A stretch of 64,000 nucleotides of DNA from Comamonadaceae bacterium PBBC1 (lineage in GTDB: Bacteria > Pseudomonadota > Gammaproteobacteria > Burkholderiales > Burkholderiaceae_C). The translations under genes were made by a program, and so were the position numbers. The notes beneath the pieces were generated by a model. That model had not been told where the DNA came from, searched no databases, and saw nothing but the letters and a program-made list of their open reading frames with translations. Where the stretch lies: the NCBI GenBank assembly GCA_002256145.1, contig NKIP01000001.1, positions 62,001-126,000 on the forward strand. Direction: 5' to 3'. Below are positions 46,057 to 55,753 of this stretch, one piece after another (position 1 is the stretch's first letter; every line of letters starts with the position of its first letter).

Positions 46057-48006
46057 TCAGACGGTACGCAAGCGATCGGTTTCAGACTTCAGGTGCAGGG
46101 ACACTGAAGTCAGAGACTGCATGGTGGCCGAAATTTCTTCCGATGCACTGGCCGTGGTCTGAGCTACCGTTTGCAAACGAACCACACGGTCTTTCAACAA
46201 TTGCATCATGGCGCTTTGCTCTTCAATGGCGGCGGCAATCGACTGGATGGTTTCCCCGCTTTGCTGAGACATGCCAACGATCTGAACCATGGCACTCTTG
46301 GCCTCGGTCGCTGTGACCACACCGGCATCAACGGTGGAAGTGGCTTCCTGCACAAGGCTTCGGATTTCTCGGGTGGCCATGGCCACATCTTCGGCCAACG
46401 CGCTGATTTTGTTGGCGATCAAACCAAATCCGCCGCCATCTTGACCGGCACGCGCAGCCTCCAAGCCCGCATTGAGTGCCAGCACATAGGTCTTGTCTGC
46501 AATGCTAGAAATCAGTTCACTGATTTGCTGGATTCGTGCATTCTTGTCGGCAATGCTGTGCACGGCTGTGGTCATGGCCACCAGTGTCGACTGACCGCCT
46601 TCGGCAGCCTCCACGGCTTGTCTGGCCAAAACACGTGCTCGGTCGGCACTGCCTGCGATATCGCTGATGGCCGCCGCAGTTTGCTCAATGGCACCCGAGA
46701 CATCCACCAGTGTTGACATCTGGGCTGAAGCGTGACGGGACACTTCGACAGCTGCCGCTGTGGTTTCCCGGGATGAAACACTCACATGCTCTGTGGCACG
46801 CCCTACCTCAGTGAGCACGTTGCGCAGCTGATGAACTGCCTTGTTGAGGTTGAGCTTCATGTTGGCAAATTCGCCCTGGAAGCTGCCTTCAATGCTTTGT
46901 GTCAAATTGCCATCGGCCAAAGCACTCGCATAAAGGGAAATGGCATCCAGCACAGTCACCAGAATGTCCAGACTGCGGTTGACGTTGCCTTTGAGGGCTC
47001 GCAATTCACCGGCGTAGTCGCCAGTCATGCGTCCGCGCACATCACCCGAGGCGAGTTTACCCATCACTGCAGCCACTTCATTGAGCGGTTCAGCCAATGT
47101 TTCCAACAATGCATTGGCTCCAAGAATGAGCTTGGCAAATTCGCCTTTGTGACGTGTTGGATCGGCCCGAACAGACAAGGTGCCTGCTTGCGCAGCTTCA
47201 ATCAACTCGCTCAGATCATGGGAGACGGCATTGAGGGTGCTGGCAATGGCGATGGTGGCGCGGATCATTTGACCGGATTCGTCTCGGCGTCCATCATCCT
47301 TGATCGACACATTCAAATCACCCTCGGCCATTTTCAGGATGGCGTTGCGGACTTGGGCAATCGGCTGGGTAATGGCACGAATGACCAGCCAACTGGCCAA
47401 CATGCTCAGCAGCACAGCCCCCAAAATCAACACAACGATCAAATGACGTGATGACTCGAACTGCTTGGTGGTCGTGGATGTGCTTTCCTTGGCCACATCC
47501 ATTTGCAGCTCAATCAACTCAGAAAGTTTGTCGGTGACAGGATCAATGCCCGGATAGAGTTCGCGTGAAATGAAAGACGCCAACTCGGCATCCTTACCCT
47601 CCTTGAGCAAGGATTCCAAACGGTTGACAACCTTGTCAGCCAATACCAGCTGGGGCTTGATCTCTTCCACAATCGCTCGCTCTTTTTCCACGAGGTAAGT
47701 GGCCAGATAAGCGTCCCAGCGCATTTTCACCTCGGAGCGGGCTTTTTGAATATTGGTCATCGCAGCATCACGACCGAGTGCCCCAGCCCGCGTCTTGTGC
47801 GCCGTATCAACAATATTCACGGCGTACATGTCTGAGATGATCTTGAGATCACGCAGAGGCACCACCCGGTCCTCATAGATGGTGTTCATCGCAGTCTGCC
47901 CGGTGAAAAAGGCCGTTTCGGCGATATACCCCAGAACAGCAATCAGCACGATCAGTGGCCCGACGAGCAAGAGCAATTTGGAACGAATTTTCAAATGATT
48001 GAGCAT
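46057..48006 (-). CDS. Methyl-accepting chemotaxis protein with divergent signalling tip
   Basis: 649 aa from ATG 48006. TM1 (about 10-30), a periplasmic four-helix sensor (about 35-185), TM2 (about 187-210), a HAMP domain and a second HAMP-like stretch (about 300-400), then the cytoplasmic hairpin. The tip reads SSIADKTYVLALNAGLEAARAG rather than the usual EIAxQTNxLALNAxxEAARAG, and GGFGLIANKIS replaces GRGFAVVAxEVR. The C terminus lacks a CheR/CheB-tethering pentapeptide. Its ATG is 17 bp after the CheW-like gene. Confidence 0.93.
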   Translation of the reverse strand: MLNHLKIRSKLLLLVGPLIVLIAVLGYIAETAFFTGQTAMNTIYEDRVVPLRDLKIISDMYAVNIVDTAHKTRAGALGRDAAMTNIQKARSEVKMRWDAYLATYLVEKERAIVEEIKPQLVLADKVVNRLESLLKEGKDAELASFISRELYPGIDPVTDKLSELIELQMDVAKESTSTTTKQFESSRHLIVVLILGAVLLSMLASWLVIRAITQPIAQVRNAILKMAEGDLNVSIKDDGRRDESGQMIRATIAIASTLNAVSHDLSELIEAAQAGTLSVRADPTRHKGEFAKLILGANALLETLAEPLNEVAAVMGKLASGDVRGRMTGDYAGELRALKGNVNRSLDILVTVLDAISLYASALADGNLTQSIEGSFQGEFANMKLNLNKAVHQLRNVLTEVGRATEHVSVSSRETTAAAVEVSRHASAQMSTLVDVSGAIEQTAAAISDIAGSADRARVLARQAVEAAEGGQSTLVAMTTAVHSIADKNARIQQISELISSIADKTYVLALNAGLEAARAGQDGGGFGLIANKISALAEDVAMATREIRSLVQEATSTVDAGVVTATEAKSAMVQIVGMSQQSGETIQSIAAAIEEQSAMMQLLKDRVVRLQTVAQTTASASEEISATMQSLTSVSLHLKSETDRLRTV

Positions 48007-48023
48007 GATAAGTTCAGAGATCC

Positions 48024-49358
48024 TTATTGACCGACAACAGGCAACCAACCGTCAAAAGAGGACTGGGGAACTTTTTTAACCCGTCTTCTCCATTCATGGG
48101 CGCAGTCATCGCTTCTTAGCAAAAGTTCGCAACGGCCCTTGTCCAACCGTACGCTTTGGAAAAAATCATGGATGGGGCTCGGCGCTGCGGGCAGCGGCCA
48201 GAATTTCTCAATGGACTGTGGGAACTCGGCCCGCTCGCAGAGCAACGTCACATCCCTTTGTCCAAATTGCACCGTCACGGCAAAGTCAGGATGAGCGTCT
48301 GAATTGACACCCAGCAAACGAACAAGATTAATCACCGGATTGTTTGCACGGCCATACCGTTTCTCAAGCAATGGGGTGCTGAGCTTCCCCATCACGGCGC
48401 GAACCTTGTGACCGGGAATAGCCACCTGATAGGGGCCGACCTTTAGACTCAAAACTTGATGAATCTCGTTGGCCATGGCCTGCTGATCGGCCGCAGTGGC
48501 GTTTGCCGCGCAAACCCGACGGTCCAAGCACAACTCAGGCTCAGACTTGAGGACGCCGCCGAGCACCTTGATCGGGGCTTCATCAGCCAGCATGAGCCAA
48601 GTGGCTGGCCCATCCAAGTGCGACAACACTTTGATTTGATGGGACTGAGCAGTGATGATCCCCTTGACCTGTTCGACCAGCAGACCTCGAGACTGCTGTG
48701 GTTCATCCAGACACAAACACCAAGCCTCAGACCCGTTCGAACCCTCCAGACCAAGCCAGGTGCGCATGGATTGCGCACACACCAGGTCATCCTTCAGTTT
48801 GACCAGCCACTCCTGCGTCTGCCCAGACAAAATAGGGTACGCGCCTTGGTGCTTATCAAGCCAATGAACGCGATCCACAGGAACCGCCAGATCCACGCCT
48901 GCACTGCTGACCCTCAGAAATGTTTCTGGCCTTTGAGTTACCCGCTTGTCTTGAACTGCAAATCCCGGTTCTCGCCATTGCTCTGGACTCAGGCCTTCCA
49001 AAATGGCCGCCAGAAGATCCCGCAATTTCACACCACCATCGCAGGCTGGGTCACCCCTTGCCTCATGAACATGCTCCACCTCGATGGCAACAAGCCCTTT
49101 GGATGAGCGAACGATCGCCATCAAGCTCTCTTGGTCCTGCGTTTTTGCATGCACCGTCGACAAGCTATTGAACAAGACCAGTGGCCCGTGGTCACTTTCA
49201 ACCCAACCGGACACCGACGCACAGGCCCAGGGCAAAGGCAATGCACGACCTTTGAAAGTGACAGCGGTCAGTTCATCACTGTCGACCAGGCACGATGTAC
49301 CTCGCACAGTCAGTGCGTACCAGGTTTTTCGTGGCCTATTTGACGCAAGTGCAGTCAT
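48024..49358 (-). CDS. Protein with three divergent CheW-like modules
   Basis: 444 aa, first gene of the chemosensory operon. Three segments have the CheW pattern of two small beta-barrels. They are about 12-105 (VSGWVESDHGPLVLFNSL, GLVAIEVEHVHEA), about 145-275 (VDLAVPVDRVHWL, RGLLVEQVKGI), and about 305-395 (YQVAIPGHKVRAVM, NPVINLVRLLGVNS, DVTLLCERAE). CheW couples receptors to CheA; a three-module version could bridge several partners. No CheA kinase domain is present. The modules are weakly conserved, so the assignment rests on pattern. Confidence 0.75.
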   Translation of the reverse strand: MTALASNRPRKTWYALTVRGTSCLVDSDELTAVTFKGRALPLPWACASVSGWVESDHGPLVLFNSLSTVHAKTQDQESLMAIVRSSKGLVAIEVEHVHEARGDPACDGGVKLRDLLAAILEGLSPEQWREPGFAVQDKRVTQRPETFLRVSSAGVDLAVPVDRVHWLDKHQGAYPILSGQTQEWLVKLKDDLVCAQSMRTWLGLEGSNGSEAWCLCLDEPQQSRGLLVEQVKGIITAQSHQIKVLSHLDGPATWLMLADEAPIKVLGGVLKSEPELCLDRRVCAANATAADQQAMANEIHQVLSLKVGPYQVAIPGHKVRAVMGKLSTPLLEKRYGRANNPVINLVRLLGVNSDAHPDFAVTVQFGQRDVTLLCERAEFPQSIEKFWPLPAAPSPIHDFFQSVRLDKGRCELLLRSDDCAHEWRRRVKKVPQSSFDGWLPVVGQ

Positions 49359-49649
49359 GTTGTGCTGTGCTGCTTCGGCTAATTTTTCAAAAAATAAAGC
49401 TTGTCATCAAGCAAAACACCAATAAATCATAATTAAATTAATTTTCACATTTTTATCATTTGATTAAATTTTAACAGCCAAAAACCAATAAAAAAGGAGC
49501 GCCGACTCCCGAAAATGCAGAGCACCAAAGCTGTCAAGTGGCCATTGTCGCCAAGCCATGGACAGGCCGTGTCAATGCACGGACCTTCGCATCAGCCCCA
49601 TGCAAGGCAATTGCATAAACTGACCCATCCAACCCCAAGGAGACTCTCC

Positions 49650-50933
49650 ATGAAAATCGAAACCCTGGCCGTGCACGCCGGCCAAATGCCCGACCCGACC
49701 ACCAAAGCCGTGGCCACGCCCATTTACCAAACGGTGGCCTATGCGTTTGACAGTGCTCAACATGGCGCTGACCTGTTTGACCTGAAAGTGCCCGGCAACA
49801 TCTACACCCGCATCATGAACCCGACACAAGACGTGTTGGAAAAGCGGGTCGCCGCCCTCGAAGGCGGCATCGCCGCGCTGGCCGTGGCCTCGGGCATGGC
49901 CGCCATCACCTACGCCATCCAAACCTTGGCCGAAAGCGGCGACAACATCGTCTCGGCCAGCACCTTGTATGGCGGCACCTACAACCTGTTTGCCCACACC
50001 TTGCCGCAAATGGGCATCACGGTGCGCTTTGCCGACCCGCGCCAACCCGAGAGCTTTGCCGCCCTGATCGACGAGCGCACCAAGGCCGTCTTTTGCGAAT
50101 CGGTGGGTAACCCGCTGGGCAACGTGACCGATTTCGCCAAACTCGCCGACATCGCCCACGCCCATGGCGTGCCGCTGATCGTGGACAACACGGTGCCAAG
50201 CCCCTACCTGTGCCGCCCGATCGAGCACGGTGCCGACATCGTGGTGCATTCGCTCACCAAATACCTGGGTGGCCACGGCAACAGCGTCGGCGGTGCGATT
50301 GTCGATTCGGGCAAATTCCCTTGGGCTGAACACAAAGTCCGATTCAAACGGCTGAACGAACCCGATGTGTCTTACCACGGCGTGGTCTATACCGAAGCAC
50401 TGGGACCGGCGGCGTTCATTGGCCGTGCCCGCGTGGTGCCACTGCGCAACATGGGCGCAGCCATTTCACCCATGAATGCTTTTTTGATTTTGCAAGGCAT
50501 CGAAACCCTGGCGCTGCGCATGGACCGCATCTGCGACAACGCGCTCTCAGTGGCCACTCACCTGCAAAAACACCCCAAAGTGGCTTGGGTCAACTATGCC
50601 GGTCTGCCCGATCACCCTGAGCATGCGCTGGTGCAAAAGTACATGAACGGCAAAGCCTCGGGTATCGTCTCCTTTGGCCTGAAGAGCCAAGACGCCGATC
50701 CTCGTGCCGCAGGCGCACGCTTCCTGGACGCGCTGCAACTGTTCACCCGCTTGGTCAACATTGGCGACGCCCGCTCGCTGGCCACGCACCCGGCGTCGAC
50801 CACACACCGCCAACTGGACGCGGCGGAACTGGCCAAGGCGGGCGTGAGCGAAGACATGGTGCGTTTGTCGGTGGGCATCGAGCACATCGACGACCTGATG
50901 GCTGACTTGGAGCAAGCGCTGGCTGCCTGCTGA
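49650..50933 (+). CDS. metY: O-acetylhomoserine sulfhydrylase (MetY-type Cys/Met PLP enzyme)
   Basis: 427 aa. It forms homocysteine from O-acetylhomoserine and sulfide. Signatures: [27 protein letters not shown] at the N terminus (seen as AVHAGQ), [16 protein letters not shown], and the PLP-Lys in [18 protein letters not shown] (about 206-223). The C-terminal [14 protein letters not shown] matches the family. aaggag lies 7 bp upstream of the ATG at 49650, which fixes the start. The 290-bp upstream region is AT-rich, likely the promoter. Confidence 0.95.
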   Translation: MKIETLAVHAGQMPDPTTKAVATPIYQTVAYAFDSAQHGADLFDLKVPGNIYTRIMNPTQDVLEKRVAALEGGIAALAVASGMAAITYAIQTLAESGDNIVSASTLYGGTYNLFAHTLPQMGITVRFADPRQPESFAALIDERTKAVFCESVGNPLGNVTDFAKLADIAHAHGVPLIVDNTVPSPYLCRPIEHGADIVVHSLTKYLGGHGNSVGGAIVDSGKFPWAEHKVRFKRLNEPDVSYHGVVYTEALGPAAFIGRARVVPLRNMGAAISPMNAFLILQGIETLALRMDRICDNALSVATHLQKHPKVAWVNYAGLPDHPEHALVQKYMNGKASGIVSFGLKSQDADPRAAGARFLDALQLFTRLVNIGDARSLATHPASTTHRQLDAAELAKAGVSEDMVRLSVGIEHIDDLMADLEQALAAC

Positions 50934-50978
50934 AGCCTGGCGACTGTCGGCCAAAACCTGGGCGATCAGTGTGGGAGC

Positions 50979-50999
50979 GCCGCCCAGTCGATGGGCGGC
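50979..50999. other. Stable hairpin between convergent genes
   Basis: GCCGCCCA (50979-50986) and TGGGCGGC (50992-50999) form an 8-bp GC-rich stem with a 5-base loop. It lies between the convergent metY and thioredoxin genes. No T-run follows on either strand, so an intrinsic terminator role is possible but unproven. Confidence 0.5.
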
Positions 51000-51031
51000 A
51001 AGCACCTTGAAACCAAGCTTTTGCTCACAAC

Positions 51032-51358
51032 TCAGGCCTTGGACATGGCGGTTTGAATGTCCTGCTCGCTTGCAGGCCGCACCAGCCGCCCTACTTCCTG
51101 CCCATCGCGCAACAGCACCAGCGTGGGCCAGAGCTTGACATGGTAATGGCGGCCCAGCGCACGGCCAGGTCCGTCTTCAATTTTGAGGTGCTGCCACGGC
51201 GTTGGGGTGGCCAGGGCCTGTGCCATCAAGGGCTGGGCGGCGCGGCAGTGGCCGCACCATTCGGTGCCAAATTCCAACAGAGTCAAGCCGGGCAGTGCCT
51301 GCACCTCGGCCAGGTTGGGCGCTTCAATGGCGCTCCAGTAGGGTTTGAAACTGCTCAT
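51032..51358 (-). CDS. Thioredoxin-family protein
   Basis: 108 aa. The active site is WCGHC (near residues 34-38) within LLEFGTEWCGHCRAAQP, not the classic WCGPC. The cis-Pro appears in VKLWPTLVLLRDGQEVGRL. It is a cytosolic single-domain thioredoxin-like reductase or disulfide exchanger. The ATG overlaps the stop of the upstream LysR gene by 4 bp, so both are co-translated. GAGG lies 7 bp before the start. Confidence 0.9.
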   Translation of the reverse strand: MSSFKPYWSAIEAPNLAEVQALPGLTLLEFGTEWCGHCRAAQPLMAQALATPTPWQHLKIEDGPGRALGRHYHVKLWPTLVLLRDGQEVGRLVRPASEQDIQTAMSKA

Positions 51359-52323
51359 GAATTCACCTCGGGGGTACTGAACAAACGAGACACCGTGCTG
51401 CGCAGCCATTGCAGGCAGGGGTCTTTGTCAAAGCGGGCGCTCCAGTGCATGGACACCGTGAAGTCGCGCAGGGGCAAATCGGGCTCGATCAGGGCCAGCG
51501 CCCCGGTCTCGGCAAAGCCTTGCGCAAAATTGCGAGGCATCAAGACCGCCAGATCGCTGCTGCGCACAATGCCGGGCAGCGACAAAAAGTGGCTCACTGT
51601 CAGGCGCAGGCGGTGCTGCCAATGCATCAGCTCCAAAATGCGCAGCGTGTCCGAATGGGTGCGCACGGCAGCAAACTCCAGCTCGGCCAACAGCGCTGGG
51701 GCCAAAGCACCAGGGGAGGCTGATGAGTCCGCACAGACCAAGGGCTCCGACATCGAATCATTCATGCGCCCCCAGCGCAGGGCCACAGGGTGCTCTTTGC
51801 GCATGAGCAGCACATAACGATCGCTCAGCAATGGCTGCTGCAAGGTCTGCACCACCTCGGGCAAAAAACCGATGGCCAAGTCCAGCTGCCCGTTGTCCAA
51901 GCCTGCGCCGATCTGAGCGTGTGGCAGCGGCAAAGCCTCCACGCGCATGCCCGGTGCCAAGCCTTGCAAGGCCAGCACCAGTTCCGGCAAAAAACGCGCC
52001 TCACCAATGTCGCTCAGGTGCAGCCGCAGCACCCGGGTCGAGCGTTGTGGGTCAAACAGTTGAGAAGCGTTGAGCGCCTGCTCAATCGTGGCCAGTGCAC
52101 TTTGCACCCCCTGCGCCAGCCGGTCGGCACGGGGTGTGGACCGCACACCCGAGCCACTGCGCTCAAACAGGGCGTCCCCCAACACTGCCCGCAAACGCGC
52201 CAGCCCTTGACTGGCCGCAGGCTGCGACATGCCCAACTGTTGGGCGGCCAGGCTCACGCTGCGCGTGCGCCAGACCGCATCGAACAAGCGCAAAAGGTTC
52301 AGGTCCAAATCTTTGATATTCAT
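51355..52323 (-). CDS. LysR-family transcriptional regulator
   Basis: 322 aa. The winged HTH is at about residues 5-60 (LNLLRLFDAVWRTRSVSLAAQQLGMSQPAASQGLARLR, seen as SVSLAAQQLGMSQPAASQ). The effector domain follows. It is co-transcribed with a thioredoxin gene (4-bp overlap) and lies divergent to an enoyl-CoA hydratase gene 169 bp away, so it is a candidate regulator of either. The start at 52323 gives the family-typical MNIKDLDLNLL; an ATG 9 bp upstream is also possible. Confidence 0.92.
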   Translation of the reverse strand: MNIKDLDLNLLRLFDAVWRTRSVSLAAQQLGMSQPAASQGLARLRAVLGDALFERSGSGVRSTPRADRLAQGVQSALATIEQALNASQLFDPQRSTRVLRLHLSDIGEARFLPELVLALQGLAPGMRVEALPLPHAQIGAGLDNGQLDLAIGFLPEVVQTLQQPLLSDRYVLLMRKEHPVALRWGRMNDSMSEPLVCADSSASPGALAPALLAELEFAAVRTHSDTLRILELMHWQHRLRLTVSHFLSLPGIVRSSDLAVLMPRNFAQGFAETGALALIEPDLPLRDFTVSMHWSARFDKDPCLQWLRSTVSRLFSTPEVNS

Positions 52324-52492
52324 AAAATGCATACCGCCTTGACTAGATATTTTGCACGGATACGAGCCCTGTTGGGCGTTGAGCGCTTTGGCGGAGTGGC
52401 CCCTCGCGCCTCGGTGAGCGTCTGTCGCGCGGGTAACGCGGGCGCACCCCAATGGACCACATACTGATTGGCCATTCTCTTGGAGTCACTCG

Positions 52493-53290
52493 ATGAGCTT
52501 TTTGAAAACCGACAAAATGGCCGCCCGCAAAGACAAGCATGTGGGCTGGATCACCTTCAACAACCCCGCCCGACACAACGCCGTGTCACTGGAAATGTGG
52601 CAGGGACTGGCGGACATTGCCCACGAATTTGCCCGCGATGACGACATCCGCGTGGTGGTGGTGCACGGCGCTGGCGAAAAAGCGTTTGTCTCGGGCGCTG
52701 ACATTTCAGAATTTGCCGAACAACGTGACTCGGCCGAAGCCACCCAGCGCTACGACGCGGTGGCTCAAGAAGGCATGCAGGCCCTGAAAAACCTGAAAAA
52801 ACCCACCTTGGCCATGATCCAAGGCTATTGCATTGGTGGTGGTGTGGGAGTGGCGCTGAACTGCGACATCCGGATTGCCGCGGACCATTCGCGTTTTGCG
52901 GTGCCTGCCGCCAAACTGGGGCTGGGCTACGAATTTGACGGTGTGCGCAAACTGGTGGACGTGGTGGGGCCATCCTTTGCGCAAGAAATCTTTTTTACTG
53001 CACGGCAGTTCAGTGCACCCGAGGCCTTGGCCATGGGGCTGATCAACCGCATGGTGTCCCAGGAAGAGCTGCTGGCTTACGTGACCCAATATGCCTACAC
53101 CATCGCGGCCAACGCGCCCATGACCGTGGCTTCGATCAAAACCATTGTGGGTGAAATCGTCAAAGACCCTTCTTTGCGCAATGTGGCCCTGTGCGACCAA
53201 TTGGTGGCGCAGTGCTTCAACAGCGCCGATTTCACCGAAGGTCGCACCGCCTTCATGGAAAAACGCAAACCGGTGTTCACCGGCCGCTGA
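52493..53290 (+). CDS. Enoyl-CoA hydratase/isomerase-family protein
   Basis: 265 aa crotonase. The oxyanion-hole motifs are AGEKAFVSGADISEFAEQ (about residues 61-78) and IQGYCIGGGVGVALNCDIRIA (seen as GYCIGGGVG, about 108-116). The AAKLGLGYEFDGVRKLVDVVG region would hold the catalytic acids but shows Glu only in GYEFD, so the precise reaction is uncertain. Encoded 32 bp before a class III CoA transferase gene, forming a short acyl-CoA operon. Confidence 0.9.
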   Translation: MSFLKTDKMAARKDKHVGWITFNNPARHNAVSLEMWQGLADIAHEFARDDDIRVVVVHGAGEKAFVSGADISEFAEQRDSAEATQRYDAVAQEGMQALKNLKKPTLAMIQGYCIGGGVGVALNCDIRIAADHSRFAVPAAKLGLGYEFDGVRKLVDVVGPSFAQEIFFTARQFSAPEALAMGLINRMVSQEELLAYVTQYAYTIAANAPMTVASIKTIVGEIVKDPSLRNVALCDQLVAQCFNSADFTEGRTAFMEKRKPVFTGR

Positions 53291-53322
53291 AACGTCCACG
53301 CTGATCCAAGAAAGTCCTCACC

Positions 53323-54546
53323 ATGAAACTCCCTCTGTCTGGCCTGCGTGTCCTGGATTTGACCAATGTCTTGGCTGGCCCTTATTGCGCCATGGTGCTG
53401 GGCGATATGGGGGCCGAGGTCATCAAACTCGAAAACGCCGACAGAGGCGATACATCGCGCCAATTTGAGCCCCAGGTCAATGGCGAGTCCTATTGTTTTG
53501 CGGTGCTCAACCGCAACAAACAAAGCATCGCCCTGAACCTGAAAGACCCGGCGGGCCTGAAGATCGCCCAACAGCTGGCGGCCCAGGCAGACATCGTGCT
53601 GGAAAACTTCCGCCCCGGTGTGGTCAAGCGCATGGGGCTGGACTACGAGAGCATTCGCACACACAACCCCGGCGTGATTTACGCCTCCATGTCGGGCTTT
53701 GGCCAGACCGGGCCGTATGGCCAAAAAGGCGGCTTTGACATCATTGCCCAGGGCATGTCCGGCATCATGATGATGACCGGTGAGCCGGGTGGGCGTCCGG
53801 CCAAAGTGGGCATTGCCATGAACGACATTGCCAGTGGCGTCACGGCCCTGTCGGGCATTTTGGGCGCCCTGATTGGCAAGCTGCGTTTTGGCGAAGGCCA
53901 GTATATCGAGACCTCGCTGCTGGAAGCAGGGCTGGCCTGGACCCCTTGGGAATTCGGGGCATTTTTTGGCTCAGGCGAAATCCCGACCGCCACAGGCACA
54001 CGCCACAGACGCTCTGCCCCCTACCAAGCCTATCGCACACAAGACGGCTATGTGACCATTGGGGCGGGCACCCAAAAGATGTGGGTGGCCTTTTGTGAAA
54101 AAGTCATCGCCCAGCCCGACTGGCTTGAACGCCCGGACTACCGCACACAGGCCCTGCGGGTCAAAAACGTGGATGCGCTTGAACGCGACATTGAATCGGT
54201 CACCACGCAACACACAACGGCCCACTGGGTGGCGCTGCTGGATGCCGTGGGCATTCCGGGTGGCCCTGTTTTTGGGTACGAACAAGCGCTCAATGACCCC
54301 CATGTCCAGGCCCGAAAAATGGTGCACGACATCGATCACCCCATCATTGGCCCCATGAAGACTTTGGGTTTGCCCATCAAATCCAGCGGTGCGCTGGGCA
54401 GCATCCGCATGCCTGCGCCCTGGCTGGGTCAACACACGGCTTCGGTGCTGGCCCAACTTGGCTATTCAGCCCAAGACACCGAGGCTTTGTTCCAGCAAGG
54501 CGCGGTGTTTGATCAGTACCGCCACAAGGCGCGACCCACCGCCTGA
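53323..54546 (+). CDS. Class III CoA transferase (CaiB/BaiF family)
   Basis: 407 aa. N terminus GLRVLDLTNVLAGPYCAMVLGDMGAEVIKLE is the family signature (about residues 6-36). The catalytic Asp is expected within FDIIAQGMSG (near 145). NRNKQSIALNL and the GTRHRRSAPYQAYRTQDGYV block are also family-typical. It moves CoA between acids such as succinate, formate or a dicarboxylate. It lies in an operon with the enoyl-CoA hydratase; a TTT receptor on the opposite strand may supply the acid. Confidence 0.94.
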   Translation: MKLPLSGLRVLDLTNVLAGPYCAMVLGDMGAEVIKLENADRGDTSRQFEPQVNGESYCFAVLNRNKQSIALNLKDPAGLKIAQQLAAQADIVLENFRPGVVKRMGLDYESIRTHNPGVIYASMSGFGQTGPYGQKGGFDIIAQGMSGIMMMTGEPGGRPAKVGIAMNDIASGVTALSGILGALIGKLRFGEGQYIETSLLEAGLAWTPWEFGAFFGSGEIPTATGTRHRRSAPYQAYRTQDGYVTIGAGTQKMWVAFCEKVIAQPDWLERPDYRTQALRVKNVDALERDIESVTTQHTTAHWVALLDAVGIPGGPVFGYEQALNDPHVQARKMVHDIDHPIIGPMKTLGLPIKSSGALGSIRMPAPWLGQHTASVLAQLGYSAQDTEALFQQGAVFDQYRHKARPTA

Positions 54547-54581
54547 AGTCCATGCGCTAGCCCATGGCTGAACTGGCGGCC

Positions 54582-55565
54582 TCAGCTGTCCATGGTGATT
54601 TTGGCGCGGCGAATCACATCGCCCCACTTCAGGTTGTCCAGGCGCATTTGCTCGCTGATCTGGGCCAGGGGCATGCGGCCCACTTCTTCAACCCCCGTTT
54701 TGCGCAAAGCCTGCAGCACCTCGGGGTCATCCATGGTGGCGCGAAACGCTGAACGCAAGCGCTCCAGCGCCTCGGCAGGCACACCCGCGTTGGTCACAAA
54801 ACAGTTCCAGGGTTTTTCATCAAAGCCCTCAAACCCTTGCTCGGCAATGGTGGGGACATCGGGCATGGTGCTTGAACGCTTGCCAGAAGACACGGCCAAA
54901 GCACGCATGCGGCCTGTTTGGATGTGCGGCATGGCTGGCCCCAGGGTGGAGACGGCCAAATCCACCTGACCGCCCACCAAATCGGCGATGTACTGAGCCG
55001 CCCCCTTGTAGGGCACATGGTTCATGGAGATGCCTGCTCGCTGCTTGAAAATCTCGGCAATCAGGTGGTGCGGTGAGCCCACTCCCGCACTGGCGCAATT
55101 GAGTTTGTTGGGGTTGGCTTTGGCAAAGGCGATCAGCTCTTGCAAATTGCGAACGGGCACCGAAGGATGGGCCACCAAAACAAATGGCAAATCGCCCAAG
55201 TGGACCAAGGGCGTGAAGGCCTTAATTGGGTCATAAGACACTTTGCGCATATTGGGCACATAGGCAAAAGCGGTGCTGTCAATCAAATGCACGGTGTAGC
55301 CATCGGCGGGCGCTTTGGCGGCAGCATCTGCGCCAATGGTGGTGCTGGCACCGGGCTTGTAATCCATCACGATGGGCTGCCCCAACAATTTCTCAGCCTT
55401 GCCCGCCACAATCCTGGCCCACTGATCGGCACCGCCGCCTGCGGGATAGGGCACGATCATTTTGATCGGCTTTTCAGGAAATGGCCCGGCCCACGCGCGG
55501 CCCATCACACCCAGCGAAGCGGCACCCAGGCCGGCCCATTGAATCCACTGTCGTCTGCTGCTCAT
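54582..55565 (-). CDS. TTT-family periplasmic solute receptor (Bug protein)
   Basis: 327 aa from ATG 55565, with AGGAG 8 bp upstream. The N terminus SSRRQWIQWAGLGAASLG has a twin Arg and a hydrophobic stretch, so Tat export is possible. The mature part begins GPFPEKPIKMIVPYPAGGGADQ. MNHVPYKGAAQYIADLVGGQ and the end AKITMDS are family-typical. Convergent with the CoA transferase gene, which hints at a shared acid substrate. Confidence 0.93.
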   Translation of the reverse strand: MSSRRQWIQWAGLGAASLGVMGRAWAGPFPEKPIKMIVPYPAGGGADQWARIVAGKAEKLLGQPIVMDYKPGASTTIGADAAAKAPADGYTVHLIDSTAFAYVPNMRKVSYDPIKAFTPLVHLGDLPFVLVAHPSVPVRNLQELIAFAKANPNKLNCASAGVGSPHHLIAEIFKQRAGISMNHVPYKGAAQYIADLVGGQVDLAVSTLGPAMPHIQTGRMRALAVSSGKRSSTMPDVPTIAEQGFEGFDEKPWNCFVTNAGVPAEALERLRSAFRATMDDPEVLQALRKTGVEEVGRMPLAQISEQMRLDNLKWGDVIRRAKITMDS

Positions 55566-55753
55566 GTCTCGACTCCTGTTGGTTGGGGGGGGATGCCGCA
55601 TGGTGGCGTCTTGCCTGCGGCTCGGCTGTAACCAAGATGACTGGCCACTGCACATGCGTTTGATGCATGAACTTTATTCAACGCATTGAATGAACTGATA
55701 TGTAAGATGGTCTGGCCCTTCGAACGCGGGCACAACAACGCAAGGAGCGTGCT

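Noticed and set aside
50979..50999. Hairpin considered as an intrinsic terminator
   Set aside because: No T-run follows on either strand; listed only as a hairpin.
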